Assembly: GCA_026027325.1 (NCBI GenBank)
Contig: JAMSLZ010000004.1
Coordinates: 372,001 to 436,000, forward strand
Source: Actinomucor elegans
Lineage: Eukaryota > Mucoromycota > Mucoromycetes > Mucorales > Mucoraceae
Length of the DNA: 64,000 nucleotides
Direction: 5' to 3'
A model generated the notes under the pieces. It was not told the origin of the DNA and did not search any database. It worked only from the letters and a program-made list of their open reading frames with translations. A program made the translations under genes and the position numbers. Position 1 is the stretch's first letter. Every line of letters starts with the position of its first letter. Of this stretch, positions 12,278-25,767 are shown piece after piece.

Positions 12278-15200
12278 ATGGTCGATTCTGATCTATTTGA
12301 TCACGACATGGATCTGGAGCTCCTAGAACTAGAAACTACAAGCAATCAACAGAATAACCAAGACGATGGCTTTGAAGATGATGATCTTGATCTAGATCAA
12401 CTTGTTGAGGTTGCAGAAACAATAGAACAGCAACGCGCAGTAAGCAACGGTAATATTAGCTTTGTTTCAACAGAAGAAGACTCTATGCCTCCACCTCCAC
12501 TACCAGAAAACACACCAAACTTTCATCCAATTCATTCCGAGAATTTGAGGACTTGGATATACCCTACCAATTACCCTATTCGTGGCTATCAGCTCAATAT
12601 TGTGCAAAAAGCCATGTTCAATAATACCTTGGTTGCATTACCCACTGGTCTAGGAAAGACCTTTATTGCTGCCGTTGTCATGTTCAATTATTGGCGATGG
12701 TTTCCCAACTCGAAGATTATATTTATGGCGCCAACACGTCCCTTGGTAGAGCAGCAGATCGAAGCTTGTTTCACCATCTGTGGTTTACCTCAAGAAGAAA
12801 CTGTAGAAATGACGGGTAGTATATCACCTGCTAAACGCAGAGATTTGTGGCAATCCAAACGTGTCTTTTTCGCGACTCCACAGACCATCCAGAAAGACAT
12901 TGAGACGCACGCCTGCCCTATTGAAAAGATTGCGTGTATAGTGGTAGATGAAGCCCATAAGGCTACTGGCAATTACGCTTATACTGAGGTAGTGCGCAAA
13001 CTATACAAAAAAAACAAACAGTTTCGTATCCTGGCTTTGACAGCTACACCCGGTGGAGGAATAGATACTGTGCAAAAGGTCATAGAAAATCTGCATATTA
13101 CGAACATCCAAATTAGAACCGAAGACTCGATGGATATCCGTGAGTTTTCTTATGGCAAGAACGTACAGAACATTGTAGTGAAGTTAGGCTACACGGAAGG
13201 ATCAACTGGTATCCTGCCGCGTATTGTTGATGATTATCGTAACAAGGTGTTTCTGCCCATACTAGTCGACCTCTCCAAGAAACCTATCAATGTACAGCCA
13301 GACATAGAACGAGCTTCACCTTATGGTCTGAGGTCCACACGTATGCGTTTCCAGGCAGAAGCCCGCAATTTTGATGCCAGATTCAAGTTTAGTATCATTG
13401 CACAAATGTTAGTTGCTGAATCCGCTAGTCGTGCACACGATCTTCTTTGTCAGCATGGTGTAGTACCCTTCTTGGAAAGCATTGAAAGCACCCTCGAGGA
13501 GTTTAAGAAAAAACCAAAGATGAATAAGGCTGAAATAGCACTTTGTAATAACTCTGCTCTGAATGCCATGATAAGAAATGTCAAACAAGAGGTAGTGAAG
13601 CCTGATTTCATCGGTCATCCCAAGTTGGATAGGCTTATAGCTATTCTACTGTCTCATTTCAGCGGTATACCTCAAAACGAGACTTCTAAAGTCATGATCT
13701 TTTCAAGTTATCGTAGTTCCGTTGTGGAAATCTGTAAAGTCCTGGATCGACATCGTCCTATGATACGAAGTTCCTTCTTTGTGGGTCAATCCACCGATAA
13801 ACACGGCACCAAAGGTCTGAGGCAGTCAGAGCAGCAACAAGTAAGCGAAATAAAATATAATAATATACAAGTGCTTACTCTATACACATTATAGGTCATT
13901 CAAAAATTCAAAAGGGACGAATTCAATGTACTAGTATCCACTAGTATTGGTGAAGAAGGCCTGGATATTGGTGAAGTTGATTTGATTGTATGCTATGATT
14001 CTCAAACATCCCCTATCAGAATGGTAAATATCCAAGCCACGTAGCACGCTAAAACTTTCTACTAAAACCCTTTCTTAGTTACAAAGAATGGGTAGAACAG
14101 GCCGTAAAAGAAAAGGTAAATGTATCCTGCTCATGACTGAAGCTGAAGAAAAGAAATTTGCGCAAGCCAAAGAATCATACGCCAGAGTACAAAACATGAT
14201 TAGTCGTGGAGGTATTCTAACGTATTACAAGCCTAATCCTACTGTTCTACCGCCAAACTACAGACCAGCCCTTTGTAGAAAGACATTAACCGTAGCTACA
14301 TATCAGCCAAAGGTGGTTTCTTCCAGGAAACGCAAAAAAGAGGTAGCAGAAGATTCCTACTATGATCGAGAAGGTCTATTGAAACCTGAAGCTGAGCTAA
14401 ATTTTGTCCGCAGCTTCTGCGATCAAGATCACAACTTTACCTCTATGGAACAAGTGATTTCACGTTACTGGCCTGTACAAAAGACATTATTATGCTTGAA
14501 CAAGTATGTGCCATTGCAAGCAAGAGCAAAACCCACATTTCGTGTAGGTCATTCCAATCGTACTTCTCAACTAATAAGCTTAGTTCAGAAATGCGAGCAC
14601 CGTATCTTGCACCCTGAAGAGAAGATAGACTTTCAATTAGAACCACGTAAGCGGCAGCAAACAAAACTCAATCTACCCCGAAAATCAACAGCCAACACTA
14701 CCAAAAAGAAAGCTCACGATCGAAGGAATTCTAACATTTCAACGGCTATTGAGGATGAAGATTTTGCAGAATTTATGGCAAATAACGATGTATCACACTT
14801 TATTGATACAGCCAGCAATGGCATACAAGAGTTCTTTTTGCCTCCAAAAAAGAAGCCTGTTGCCCCTGTCGCTGCACCCCAGCCTACTGTTTCTAAAATG
14901 CCACGGTTCAAAGAGAAAGGCAAATCAAAAGAAATACCATTTGTAAACCCTTCCAAGGACGATTTGTTTGATTTCGGTGAGGATTTCGAAGACCAAGACC
15001 GAGAACCTTCTTGGGAACCCATCTTGCCAGACAGTTGTGATGAGAACATAACCCCATTTATAGACCCCCATCATCAGCAAAACGGAGAATCATCCACTTC
15101 TGTTTCCAATCCAAAAACATTCGACTCTCCGAAGGACATCGATCAAAGCTGGGCTGATAGCCTAGCCTTACCCTCTTCTCCAACGGCTGCACCACAACTC

Positions 15201-17480
15201 CCATCATCTACTCCTCCACTTGCTGAAGCGACATATGATGATATGGATCAAGACAGCGAAGAATTCTTTGATTTCCCAATGGATGATGCGTTTCTCGCAC
15301 AGACGGACGCTTTAATTGCATCCAAAACACTGGCTTGCTTTGATGAGGCAATTGAACCTATGTTTCCTTTTGAAAACCCCGTAAGTAACCAACCGGTCAA
15401 AGCCATTGCGTTCACTTGGGCCCATACTGTTCCCAGCTTTAGTGATAAAGCCATGAAACTTTTAGAAAAGCGCCAGAGCGATATCAAAGAACTGACAGGC
15501 CAGTTTGTCCCAATGCATTATTTTCCTCAGTTCAAGTTTACTCGTCAGCAACAAAGCAATGAAATTGTCAAGCCAGCTCAACGCGATGATTGTATTTCGA
15601 TGGATAGTGTCTTGGAACAAACCGCTGTCGTTGATCAACAGATAAACAACTTTCCTCAGAAACGCACTGAAGTTATTAATATTGATGAAAGCCAACCTAT
15701 ATCCTACAAGGACGACATTACTACTGCTGATGCTGTTACAAACGATGATGAAGATGATGACTTTGGCTTCAGTGAAGGCGCGTTGGCCAGCTTTTTGGAA
15801 AACAAGTTTGAGCAAGAGGGGGATGAATCTCATGTATTTCCCTACTTCATGTTTGGCCCTGAAGTGGCTCCTTCACAACCTCAGATCATATCCAAATCTT
15901 TTCTCTATGCTGATAAATCGAGTACTGCTACAGCAGTTATACAAAAAGAGGAAGAGGAAGATGAGGGGGATGACGAAAAATCATTTGAATATATTTTCAG
16001 CCAAGAACAGGACTATATTTCTAGTCAAGAATCTTCATCATCACGCAAAGTAGTAGAAGAGGTTAAACAGCTAGAACAAGACACTAATGAATCTAGGCAA
16101 GGAGAGCAAGAACAAGTTGAACTTGAAAAAGAAAAGCAAGACACGAGAATTGAACAAGTAGAACAGGATACGGTTGAGCTTGAACAAGGAGACCAAGAAA
16201 GTAAACCTATTCGCGCATTTGTAAAGCACGATTTCTATAGCAATGCCAATAAGGAGGAAGATCGACAGCCTCAATTGCCTGAATCCGACAATGATGCCAT
16301 ATCGTTGGATCTTGATAATGAAGAGCTTTATGCTGATGATCTGTTTGATACAGTCGAAAAAATCACTGTAACCAAGACTGCTTCTGCTAAAGAAGAAATA
16401 CCTGATTCGATAGATAAACTAACAGTAATGATTGATAAAGACGAGTGCGAGATAGATGAAGCTATTACAGTCGGCAATCAAGTACAAAATCAACAGAAAA
16501 AGGATGATGGCATTGCCTTACCATCCATTGATGCTGTCGAAACAGAAGAAATCACTGATCAAGATCATCACTCTACTATTAGCATTCAGAGCAATCTTAC
16601 TGAAGAAAGTCCTGTTGTTCATTTCCGTTCAATCAAGAAATTCAAGGCTATTACCAGTGAAGACGAACAAGAAAGACCCGAAGCGAGCCCAAATCGCGAT
16701 CCACAGAGCCCCAGTCTTCTCAACCAGTTATCTAAAGGCCTTTACACACCTTCTCCACTTCGTATCCAGAATAGCGATAATGATGAATCACCCATACAAC
16801 TGTTTCGCAAAAGAAAGCTCAACCGAAAGATACAAGATGAGGATGAGGATGAGGTTGTTTTAATATCCGAACACCGTCAAAAGAAAAGACGTCTCAAGAG
16901 GAAACCGACTACACCCATACAGCTTCGCCCCAATCCTACTATCCTCGAAGAAGATGAAGAAGAGCTCTTGCCAGCTCCACCATCAAGGAATGATCTACTA
17001 AACCGATTAAAACAGAGTAGCTATGGTGTTCATGGACAAAGGCGCGCTCACCGACATCAATATTCTAATGAAGATGCCTTGGAGAACCCATTTATTGATG
17101 CTGAAGCCGAATTCAGTAGTGATGAAGGTCATACAGATGATGAAGATATGGATGATCAAGAATCTTGTATGAATTCATTTATTAATGATAATAGTAGCCT
17201 GGGGCAGATGGAATCGAACCAACGATCTGTGGATGAAGAGGAATCGGAGGAAAAGAATGTCAATATCTATGCTGAAAGCTTACATAGAGATGAGAATCCA
17301 ATGCATGAAAAGCACTGGTTAAACAGGTTCAATGTAGAGAAATGGCTTGATCAACGGGAAGAAGACCAAGTCATTGATGATACAGATGAGGAGAGCATTC
17401 AAGAATTTTCATCGGATCTTCATCGATTAGCACATAACAATATGAACGATGACGATACATTGGATGATGATTTTATGTAA
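12278..17480 (+). CDS. MPH1: FANCM/Mph1/Fml1-family DEAH DNA helicase
   Basis: Superfamily 2 translocase that remodels stalled forks and D-loops in homologous recombination and crosslink repair. Three exons: 12278..13840, 13895..14023, 14079..17480; introns 54 and 55 nt; about 1697 aa. Helicase motifs are clear: Walker A LPTGLGKT (about residue 120), DEAH box VVDEAHKA (about 222), LTATPG, then [15 protein letters not shown] and motif [10 protein letters not shown] (about 566). This order with a long insert between the halves is the FANCM/Mph1 arrangement. The C-terminal 1100 residues are low-complexity, acidic and Asp/Glu/Gln-rich with short basic patches (KKRRLKRK). No ERCC4-type nuclease domain was seen, as in fungal Mph1. 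The product is longer than yeast Mph1 (about 990). Confidence 0.95.
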
Positions 17481-17500
17481 TAATGTTAACAATGTAATGA

Positions 17501-18816
17501 CTAATAATGTATATATGAAGAGAATAGTAGTAGTAGTGTCCATAATAAAATGTATATATGCGTATATGGTATGATAAATATAGTAATGGTTGGCGCTGAA
17601 GACTCTTCAGGACCATCTGGAGACAAGAAATCCTTCGCAATGGGCCCTATCCAAAAGTGCTGAGACTCATCTGTATCTAATAACCCATTGTCCTCAGTTG
17701 CTACGCCAATACGCCATTGGGGACGCCCTTTTTTAAAGTCTGCTTCATCCACTTCATCATCATCATCGTCGTCATAATATCCGGCACCATTATCACCTTG
17801 AGACACAGCTTTACCGGTACTATCAGACTTGTTTTTGTATCTGCAGTTCTCGCAAGGTGGATGAGGCGGTGTATAAAAGGGGTTTGACAGATTTTCTTGT
17901 GAAATGCCAGACACAGAAGACACCCAATCCAAGAAAGAAGCGACGTTAGTAAATACTTCAGTCACTGTATTCTCCGAACTACTGGTGCTATGCTTGTTTG
18001 CCTCAATGGCAATGGGACAAGTAAGATGATCAGGGCTTATGTCGCGAGCTCCGAAAATGCGCGTAAGATCACCAAGAACATATGGAACTGTAGTGTTTCT
18101 CTTTGTGCTTGGATTAAACACTGTATAATATACAATCAGCGGGCCACCAGAGTCTCCATGACAGGCAACGTGGTCTTCTGTGATGGATTTGGATTCAATG
18201 TATTCTTGTCCACTGGGATCGAATTTGGTGATATCAAGTGGCATTAGTTGTAAGCTTTCTGCCATATGGCCTTCGCTATTCGTGTAGCCGAACCCAATCA
18301 ATTCCGCTACAGAAACAATCGCCAGGTAAATGAATACACTGTTCTGAAATTCGGTTTGTTTTATCACATACCTTTACTTGGCAAGGCCAATGTCATATTT
18401 GGTGACCAGAAAGGCGCTCGCTTGATTCGAGCAGACTTTTTCAAAGGTGTTTCCAGACGCACAATGGCTGTATCATATCTGACATTGATAATACCTGATA
18501 CATTGTAAAGAGGATGAATATACCAATCCACGATGGTAACAGTCTTTTGCTTTTCGCGATGAATGTCATTGTAAAGCGCGAAATAGGGGCTTTTGCCCTT
18601 TGCGTATTCCGTGGGATGGATAGGCGCATCAATACAGTGCGCTGCTGTCAAGACCAGGGCTGGATCATAAGAAATCAATGTACCTCCACAGACATGAGGG
18701 TTACCGATCATCACATAAAATGGATATCTGTTTTGCAAAGTGACCTCTTGTCCATTTTGCACACCAAATACATGACTTACAAGCACTGCTATTATAATAA
18801 CTAATAGATATTTCAT
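17501..18816 (-). CDS. secreted or cell-surface chymotrypsin-fold (S1) serine protease
   Basis: Extracellular serine endopeptidase. Two exons, 18816..18372 and 18306..17501, with a 65-nt intron; 416 aa. A signal peptide (MKYLLVIIIAVLVSHVFG) is followed directly by VQNG in place of the trypsin IVGG start, with no propeptide. The triad is intact: His60 in LTAAHC, Asp115 in RYDTAIVRL, Ser201 in CHGDSGGP. The residue at the chymotrypsin-189 position, six before the Ser, is Val195 rather than Asp. After the protease domain come a Cys pair, an acidic DDDDDDE linker and a hydrophobic C-terminal tail (IYILLWTLLLLF) that may be a GPI-anchor signal or membrane span. The start is the ATG before the signal peptide; the open frame runs further upstream. 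It is convergent with FANCM, 20 bp away. Confidence 0.9.
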
Positions 18817-19054
18817 ATTGATATGAGAAAGAGGGATAAAGTAGGGATAAAAGGGACTCAAGTCATTTATACTTTGAAAGAAGAATGTTAGTTTCATTCT
18901 TACTGAAGACGCGACGTTTTCATGAAATAAAAAGGTATAGCATCTTATGAACCTATGCTGTCAAAACTGCTGTTGTACCTACAAGCACGTACGCACATTC
19001 CCTAGGTTTAAAGACCCCGTACTTTATTCACTAACTATTCTCTTTATATGTATA

Positions 19055-21289
19055 TTAATAATTATGAGCGTAAGCTTGCTGAGGGTAACCTGGAGCAGCT
19101 TGAGATGGAGGAGGGACACCAGTACCATAAGGCTGTTGTTGACCAGGTGTTTGTTGTGGAGGAGGGGAGCTATAATTTGGTGTAGATGGATATCCTTCAG
19201 GAACACCAGTAGCTGAATAAGCCGTATAGTTTTGTTGAGGTGGTACCTGCTGTTGTGGAGCTGGAGGATAACCGTTGTGGTCTTGAGGGGCGGTATAAGC
19301 TGGTGTAGCAGCATAATCACCACTAGGCTGCTGTGTAGGCTGTTGTTGATCGTAAGAAGGCTGGTATTGGTTAGGTTGAGCATTGTTATACTCATACTGG
19401 GCTTGTGGTGGTTGCTGTGATGGTTGAGCAGTTGGATCAGCGCTATATGCGTAGGCGGGTTGCTGAGCGGAAGGTGTAGGCTGGTTGTGAGGGGCAGGGC
19501 TCTGCTGTTGTTGAGGTTGATAACCACCGTAGGGCGATTGTTGAGGTTGTTGGGGTTGTTGAGATTGTGATTGAGCAGGATAAGGTTGACTAGCAGTATT
19601 GGGCTGATAACCGTAGCCGCCATAAGCTTGCTGAGTCTCAGCATGATAAGGCTGAGAACTAGGAGGATATCCATATGATCCCATATTGGATGCAGAAGAG
19701 TATTTTGCGATAGAATTCGACAGCATACCATCGTACATTGTTCTAGCTTGCATAAACTTTTCATTTAAAGCAACAAGCTCATCTACATGCTATAATTAGT
19801 ATAGTACAATTTACTAAACGTAAGCGGGCATACCTTTCTTTAGGCTGTATTTTTCAATCAGCTTAACTAACTTGGGTCTGATAGACAAAGTACTATTGTA
19901 CAGATTTTGGAGTTCTTCGTTATCCGAGAATGAATCCTTGGCACGAGGATCACTGGTTGAAAGCATCTCTAACAAACGATCAATATTACGTGTTTCGTTC
20001 ATCACCTCATTTTCAATAGAAGCCTCCTTTAACAAATCAGAAGGTGAAGGATCCACGATTTTCTCGACATAGTTTACAGGGAAAATACCAGTTTTTCCTC
20101 GCAATTCACCTTTCCACCAATCACGATATACACTTTCAATGACACGGATAATATCACCCTTCTCAAATCCAAGCTCACCGCTTTCTGTAGGTTGAAAATC
20201 ATATAAAGCTCGGACTCGAGAGATTTGAGGTGTAGCTTCTTCTTGTACTGGTGTAGGCTAATATGTATACATGTATTACATAAGTATGTGTTACTATCTT
20301 ATAATTCATTAAATGTACCTTGACTGCGGCAGTTGAGTTCGTATAGTTTGTAGAAGCAGGAGCTGCAGATGACTTGTATACGTAATGTGTTTTAATGATA
20401 GAACATTTGAGCTTTTATCAAAAGGGTTTACCTTGTAAGAACGCTTATTTTCTGATTCTGAAAGTGAAAGAGCCAAAGCAAGTTGGAATTCTTCTTCCTC
20501 TTTCTGTTTATCCAACTCGGACTATTTAAATGGATTAGTAGCGCGCGCTGATTTTCAATCAATCTGATATACCTGAGTGAATTCTTTCTTGGGTTTTTGA
20601 GGCGATGGGAATTGAATACCTTCAGCGCGTAAAGACTGATAGACTTCATTCATTAAGCCAAGAGTAGATTCAGCTCTGAACTCAAAGGAACACATTTGAA
20701 TAAACTCAAGGATTCTTAATTTAACTTTGGAGTGAACAGACTAGAGCAATACATAAGAAACATGAGGAGATATATATGTTGGAAACTTACTTTATCATGA
20801 ACCAATTTTGTCAAGGTGTTAGTAAAAGAGCGTGAAGATATTTCACGATGAACAGTTATATCGCAGTTCTTGACTAAAGCTTCAGTCAACTAAATCAAAT
20901 CCTCGAGATATTAGTTGCTATACAAGCACTGAGACCCTTTAATATTACTTACGGCAATAGCATAAAGTTGAACATTAGGATTCTTATTGTTCAAACGCTT
21001 CTCCACTGCAGCAACACACTCTCTAGCACTATTCATATAATAAAAGCCTTTTGTTAAGCAACTACTGTAAGTTTGAAACATATCTATTAGATTTTACCTA
21101 TCGGGTGAGGCTCGAGTTATTTTATCAGTTACAGCCAAGATGAGTTCCCAGTTTTCAACTGTAAGATTCTCATTTGTTGCGGCGACTAGCAATAGTCAGA
21201 CACAGTTGTAATTTTACGCGATAGCAATATCTTTTCCTCCGTTGATACTTACTGACTGACTCGTCAAAGGGATTAGCTCTTGAAAACAT
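19055..21289 (-). CDS. HSE1: Hse1/STAM, ESCRT-0 subunit (VHS, UIM, SH3, GAT-like, PQ-rich tail)
   Basis: ESCRT-0 component that with Vps27 binds ubiquitinated cargo on endosomes. Nine exons: 21289..21253, 21185..21098, 21028..20953, 20889..20791, 20740..20573, 20521..20432, 20372..20319, 20257..19834, 19782..19055; 587 aa. Order of domains: VHS (ENWELILAVTDKI, SARECVAAVEKRL), UIM (EEEFQLALALSLSESE), SH3 (RALYDFQPTESGELGFEKGD, then WWKGE and FPVNYVE), a helical GAT-like segment (YSLKKDELVALNEKFMQAR), then a Pro/Gln/Tyr-rich tail of about 230 residues. The last acceptor was chosen so that KKDELVALNEKF is continuous; a nearer AG would cause a stop. Splice positions have an uncertainty of about one base around 20431. 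Confidence 0.94.
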
Positions 21290-21921
21290 TGTACTTTAAC
21301 TGGTATATTATTATAAATAAAAGGAGAAAAGACTGGGCGAAACATAAAAGAAACCACCCGCTTTATTCACCCACCACTACGACTCTGAATTTCGATGTCC
21401 GATATCCTGTGAGCGTACAGTGCTTCGCTGTTTGTTTGATTTACAGTAGTAAAGTTGAAGCAGTGTTTGATTAATATTAATTTGGGATGTTATTCAGTAA
21501 ATATGTGCAAAAAAATCAGGATCTTTTGTACCTTTTTCTTACAATTACATGCGACAAAATGCAAAAGCCAAGACTTTTATAATTTTTGATAGGCCACTGG
21601 AATTAAAAATGGAAACTGCTGCTGCTGCTGCTGCTGCTGAGAAAATGATCTGTAAGGGAGAAAAAAAACATGCATCTCATTCATTTAAAGATAATGTAAT
21701 GCGGTATAGTATACTCATTGTACTGAAGTTTATCAAACGTTTTGGGAAATGCAATAGTTTATTTTGAGTATGGAATACTTGTCAGATCTGAGATTTACTA
21801 GAGATTGTTTGCGAGATGTACAGATCAACACACCTAATTTATTTGAGGTATATATAATTTACCAGTTTCGATAGTGTATCGTGTTTCAGTCAATAATAAT
21901 CCTAGTAAACTTTGTTGTTCA

Positions 21922-21980
21922 TCCTGGGCATGTGAAACTAATCAAATGCGACATTTGATCGAGATCGACAGAAAGATCTG
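21922..21980 (+). repeat. dispersed degenerate repeat, copy C
   Basis: TCCTGGGCATG, spacer, ACTAATCAAATGCGACATT, then TGATCGAGATCGACAGAAAG and ATCTG. One of the best-preserved copies. Confidence 0.6.
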
Positions 21981-24048
21981 GAGAATAAGAATTTCTATAT
22001 AATCGTGCTTTGTAACAGGCCATGCCATGTAATGTACGTGCATATTATATTAATAAATAAACTTTGTATCATTAGATAATAGTAGATAGAACACGGTATG
22101 ACTCAGTCTATTAATAAAAATAGGCCTAATTAAACCGATAGGAAACACCAAAATTTAACGCATGATACTTTGATCGACCCTCCCAACCAAATGTTACATT
22201 CGGCTGATGGCTTTCACGGCACATTATGAATAAATCATACTACGGTAAATTAAGACCCCCAACTGGCACAGTTCAACGCTCAATAAGCATGTAGTATTGA
22301 AGTGCCTTAAGCCATATATTATATAGACAGTTCTTATTTTTCCTTTAATACAATAGATAAAATACCATGTTTAATGTGATTCCATCTGTTATGGCTCCTT
22401 ATCTTAGCGATTTAGTATGCAAATCCACAAAACTCTTGCTCGTAATGCATCAGCATTTGGAAAATAAGCAACTCATAAGACTGAGTAAATCTTTATTTAT
22501 TTTGGCATCTATCTCAACTTCTTTTTCGTTCTAAAGCTTTGTGATGTATCAGTAAGCTTCAAAATTATGATGCAACAACAAAGATTTAGCGATAAGCAAG
22601 GAATTTCGGCGACTGAGGTACGACTATATCTCTTCTGGTAATCGATTAAAACGGTATTATGCATTTGCAGTCTTACTGCACATGTCAAATAGTACATTGA
22701 AAGGAGCATGTTTTTCTCTGTATTTTGCTTGAAAATTATCACTACACCTCTCCTCGTTGTTAATCTAGAGTCGATTTTGCGATTTTAATTAGGGATCTTT
22801 GAATAGCTAGTGACTTCTAACACCAACATATGAATTGTGTAAGCAGGCGAAATTACCTACTGAATTATAATTAGTATAATTTGGTTCATTTCAGGTATCG
22901 AGAACAAGTATACTACTGTCAAACTTAAACGAGAGAGAGAAAAAGAGTACTTGGTTTGTGTATGTTGATAATACTTATAAATGCGGGTATTTTTGCTCAG
23001 CTGTAGCTTTTATGCAAGAACAAATTGCCAGTGAAATTGTAAGCCCAGTGTAACGGGTGTTAGAGGAAGAATTGATGGACAGACATATCCACCAAAGATA
23101 ATTGTCTAATAACCTAAACAAACATCCCAGTGTCATGACACATACGGAGATAATACTTAGAACCAATAGCAATATGTTGTTTCTGTTCATGCAAACAAGT
23201 AAAAAAGCAATTAAACATAGTGATATTGACAAGAGAACATCAAATAATGTACGCGAACATCTTAAGTTAAAAAACGAATGGGCAATTCATGTATACGCAT
23301 ACATACAATAGATTTAGCAAGATAGGTTGGCCAGAATGATGTATTGATTACAACACAGAGTAGCAAATAACTTGTATACATTGATATAACGTCCATCGTG
23401 TGTATCGTACCGACATTCTGAAAACGCATACAAGAGATCAATAGTGTTGAATAACATTGCAAGACATCAAACAAACAATCTGAGTGACTCTATAGAAAAA
23501 ATTCCATCCAAGACAGGATCACTAATACAATTTTCATCTGCTAGAGCCAATAGTCCGGAAACTATTTACATTACAAGATCTCAATAGTGCTTAAATAACC
23601 TTCAGGGGGGTATCGGTTTGAATAAGACGATTTACAATTTGGTCACTGTCAGTTTGATCATCATGAATAGGTATTACACGGTTTTCTTTGTCATCTTGCG
23701 TTATTTTTCTCATCGTGTCCTCTGAATTGTTCGTAAATTGGCAATAGAAACATTGATGTCCCCTTTGATGGGAATGGATGATCGATATCTAAAATATAGG
23801 CTAGTCGAATTTATGTACATAATACTTCATTGTGGATTGTATAGGTTAGAGATTATTCGCTACTCCCTTCAATTCGTCCGCTTATCATAAAAAAAGATAC
23901 ACAATTATGCACTAAAAATTTGGGTGTGAAGAATAATGCCATTCAGAATGAGCTATTTCATGTAACAGAATCTCAAAAAATATCCTTAATGATATAATTA
24001 AAGTTCTAGTCTATATTTCTCACTTGTATACCACCAATAATGAACCCA

Positions 24049-24050
<2 letters not shown>

Positions 24051-24086
<36 letters not shown>
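24051..24086 (+). repeat. poly(T) tract, T36
   Basis: Uninterrupted run of 36 T in gene-poor DNA, about 360 bp upstream of the EH-domain gene. Confidence 0.9.
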
Positions 24087-24087
<1 letters not shown>

Positions 24088-24449
24088 AGTGGGTACCTGT
24101 AGTATCCTTCATTTCATATCGTCGTATGCGAATGATGCATCGTTTTATTATTATCTTACACATACACTGCTGCCGCCTATTTTCAAAAAAAGATTCTAAA
24201 TCCAAAAACTTCTTTACTACTTTTTCTGGTCTATATATCCATCTGATATACTGTCGTAACTATATCCTTCATTTCTGGATAATGTGGGAATGAAACAGTA
24301 AAACGATCATTATTCGAAATAGTTCTTTAGGGGTGCTTCTAGGGATCCTCTAGACGCTTTTATTGGTCATCGGCAATGAAGAAATTGATATAAGGTGAAT
24401 GCATGTTTCATGCAACACATTGTTTCTCTTTTTTTTCCATCTTTGCAAC

Positions 24450-25666
24450 ATGAACAGGATAAAATCGACCTTTAAAAGACGTGCGTCAACCAAAAGTTCC
24501 AACTTGGAATTCAAAAGATCTGGAGCATTTTTAAAGAAACTAGAAGAATCCAAAAGTTTGGACGAGCCAGAGTCAGAGGGCTTGACGGATCCACCTACAC
24601 TTGACAAAAGCGACTTGTCTATACATGAAATTAATGCCTACGAAGCTTGGTGGGGAGATTTAGACCCATTTGATATTGGAAAAGCAGACAACCAAGCAGT
24701 TTTTCAGTTTGTATTTGGCAGTGGATTATCCGATGCTACACTGGAAAAGGTATGTCCATATACAAAATACTGAATGATTCATTTAGCTTATGCAGTTATT
24801 TTAGATTTTCTCACTATATCCATATGAAAGGGATGGTTTAACAAGAGAAGAGTTTTTTGCTCTTTTACGGCTAATTGCACATGCACAGCATGGACGTACT
24901 GTCAATCGAGATATTGTGTATTTAGGAGGTGACATTCATTGATTTCTTGGCACATAATTATATTAATAACTTATAAATAACAGTGCCTCTGCCAAGTTTT
25001 CAAACAAAACCAATTGATGCGCTGATAAAGAGATCGCCTCATTATGACAGATTGAGTATGTTACCTCTAGATAGACCGGCATCACTCGACAGCAATACCT
25101 TATTAGATACCCCAACAACAAACACACAACAACATTCACGTTCGAAATCTGTACCATTCAATTTTCAATTTACAACTGCTGCAGTAAACCATCCTGGTGA
25201 TATTATTAGATCACCTGCTCAATATCAACTTGATACCACGAGTGCATCAGAAATGAAGAAATCGCAACAATCAAGTCACAGCTCACTGGATAGTCTTCAA
25301 AAAATGATGGACACGGGTCAATCACTGCTACTTACCCAGAGTTTTAAACCAAATTTCTCTATGGACGATGATAACAATAGTAATAGTGGTAGTAGTCAGC
25401 ATGATAATAGCAGTAATTTGAGCTATCGCGGTAACAATCCGTACTTGGCAAATCCTTTTGAAACAGATGAATCAACTGCAACAACACCTCAACTAGAGCT
25501 TACAATGACCCCACTAACAATGATGCCTCAATCACCACCACCAGAAAAAAGCGCTCTTTGCCATCATTTAGTAAATTCATTCTACAACATCAATCGTATC
25601 CCTCCTCCTCCAGTACCACCTCAATCCACCAAACCAGCATACCCCAAGTATGCCAGAAGAGTTTAG
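24450..25666 (+). CDS. EH-domain protein with its own NPF motif
   Basis: Probable endocytic or membrane-traffic adaptor. Three exons, 24450..24749, 24805..24928, 24984..25666, with introns of 55 nt each; 368 aa. After a basic N-terminus (MNRIKSTFKRRASTKSS) a single EH-type EF-hand pair spans about residues 50 to 140, with AYEAWWGDLDPF, SGLSDATLEKIFSLYPYERD and GLTREEFFALLRLIAHAQ. The rest is Ser/Gln/Pro-rich and disordered, with an NPF tripeptide (LANPFETDE), the classical EH ligand, and a Pro-rich end (PPPPVPPQ). The start is the first Met after a T-rich leader; an upstream in-frame ATG at 24399 encodes hydrophobic residues and is less likely. One EH domain near the N-terminus distinguishes it from Ede1/Eps15. 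Confidence 0.85.
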
Positions 25667-25767
25667 TTAAGTTATGTTTTATTTTCTACAGTATGAACAA
25701 AAAAAGGAAGTAAAAAGAAAAATTGTAATTTAAGGCTTGTAACGTGGCTGAAGGATATAATGTACAT

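Larger units (their letters stand above)
21290..24449. other. gene-poor intergenic region, 3.2 kb
   Basis: Divergent flanks of HSE1 and the EH-domain gene. It holds a (CTG)n stretch (about 21617..21640), a dispersed repeat copy at 21922 and a T36 tract at 24051. Short open frames have no start context, splicing or family signal. Confidence 0.5.

Noticed and set aside
19024..19764. 246-codon minus frame over the HSE1 tail
   Set aside because: Alternative frame of the PQ-rich repeat region of HSE1. The HSE1 frame continues from the SH3 exon in phase.
21617..21640. (CTG)n run within a 72-codon frame coding poly-Ala
   Set aside because: A microsatellite in otherwise non-coding DNA; the frame has no support.
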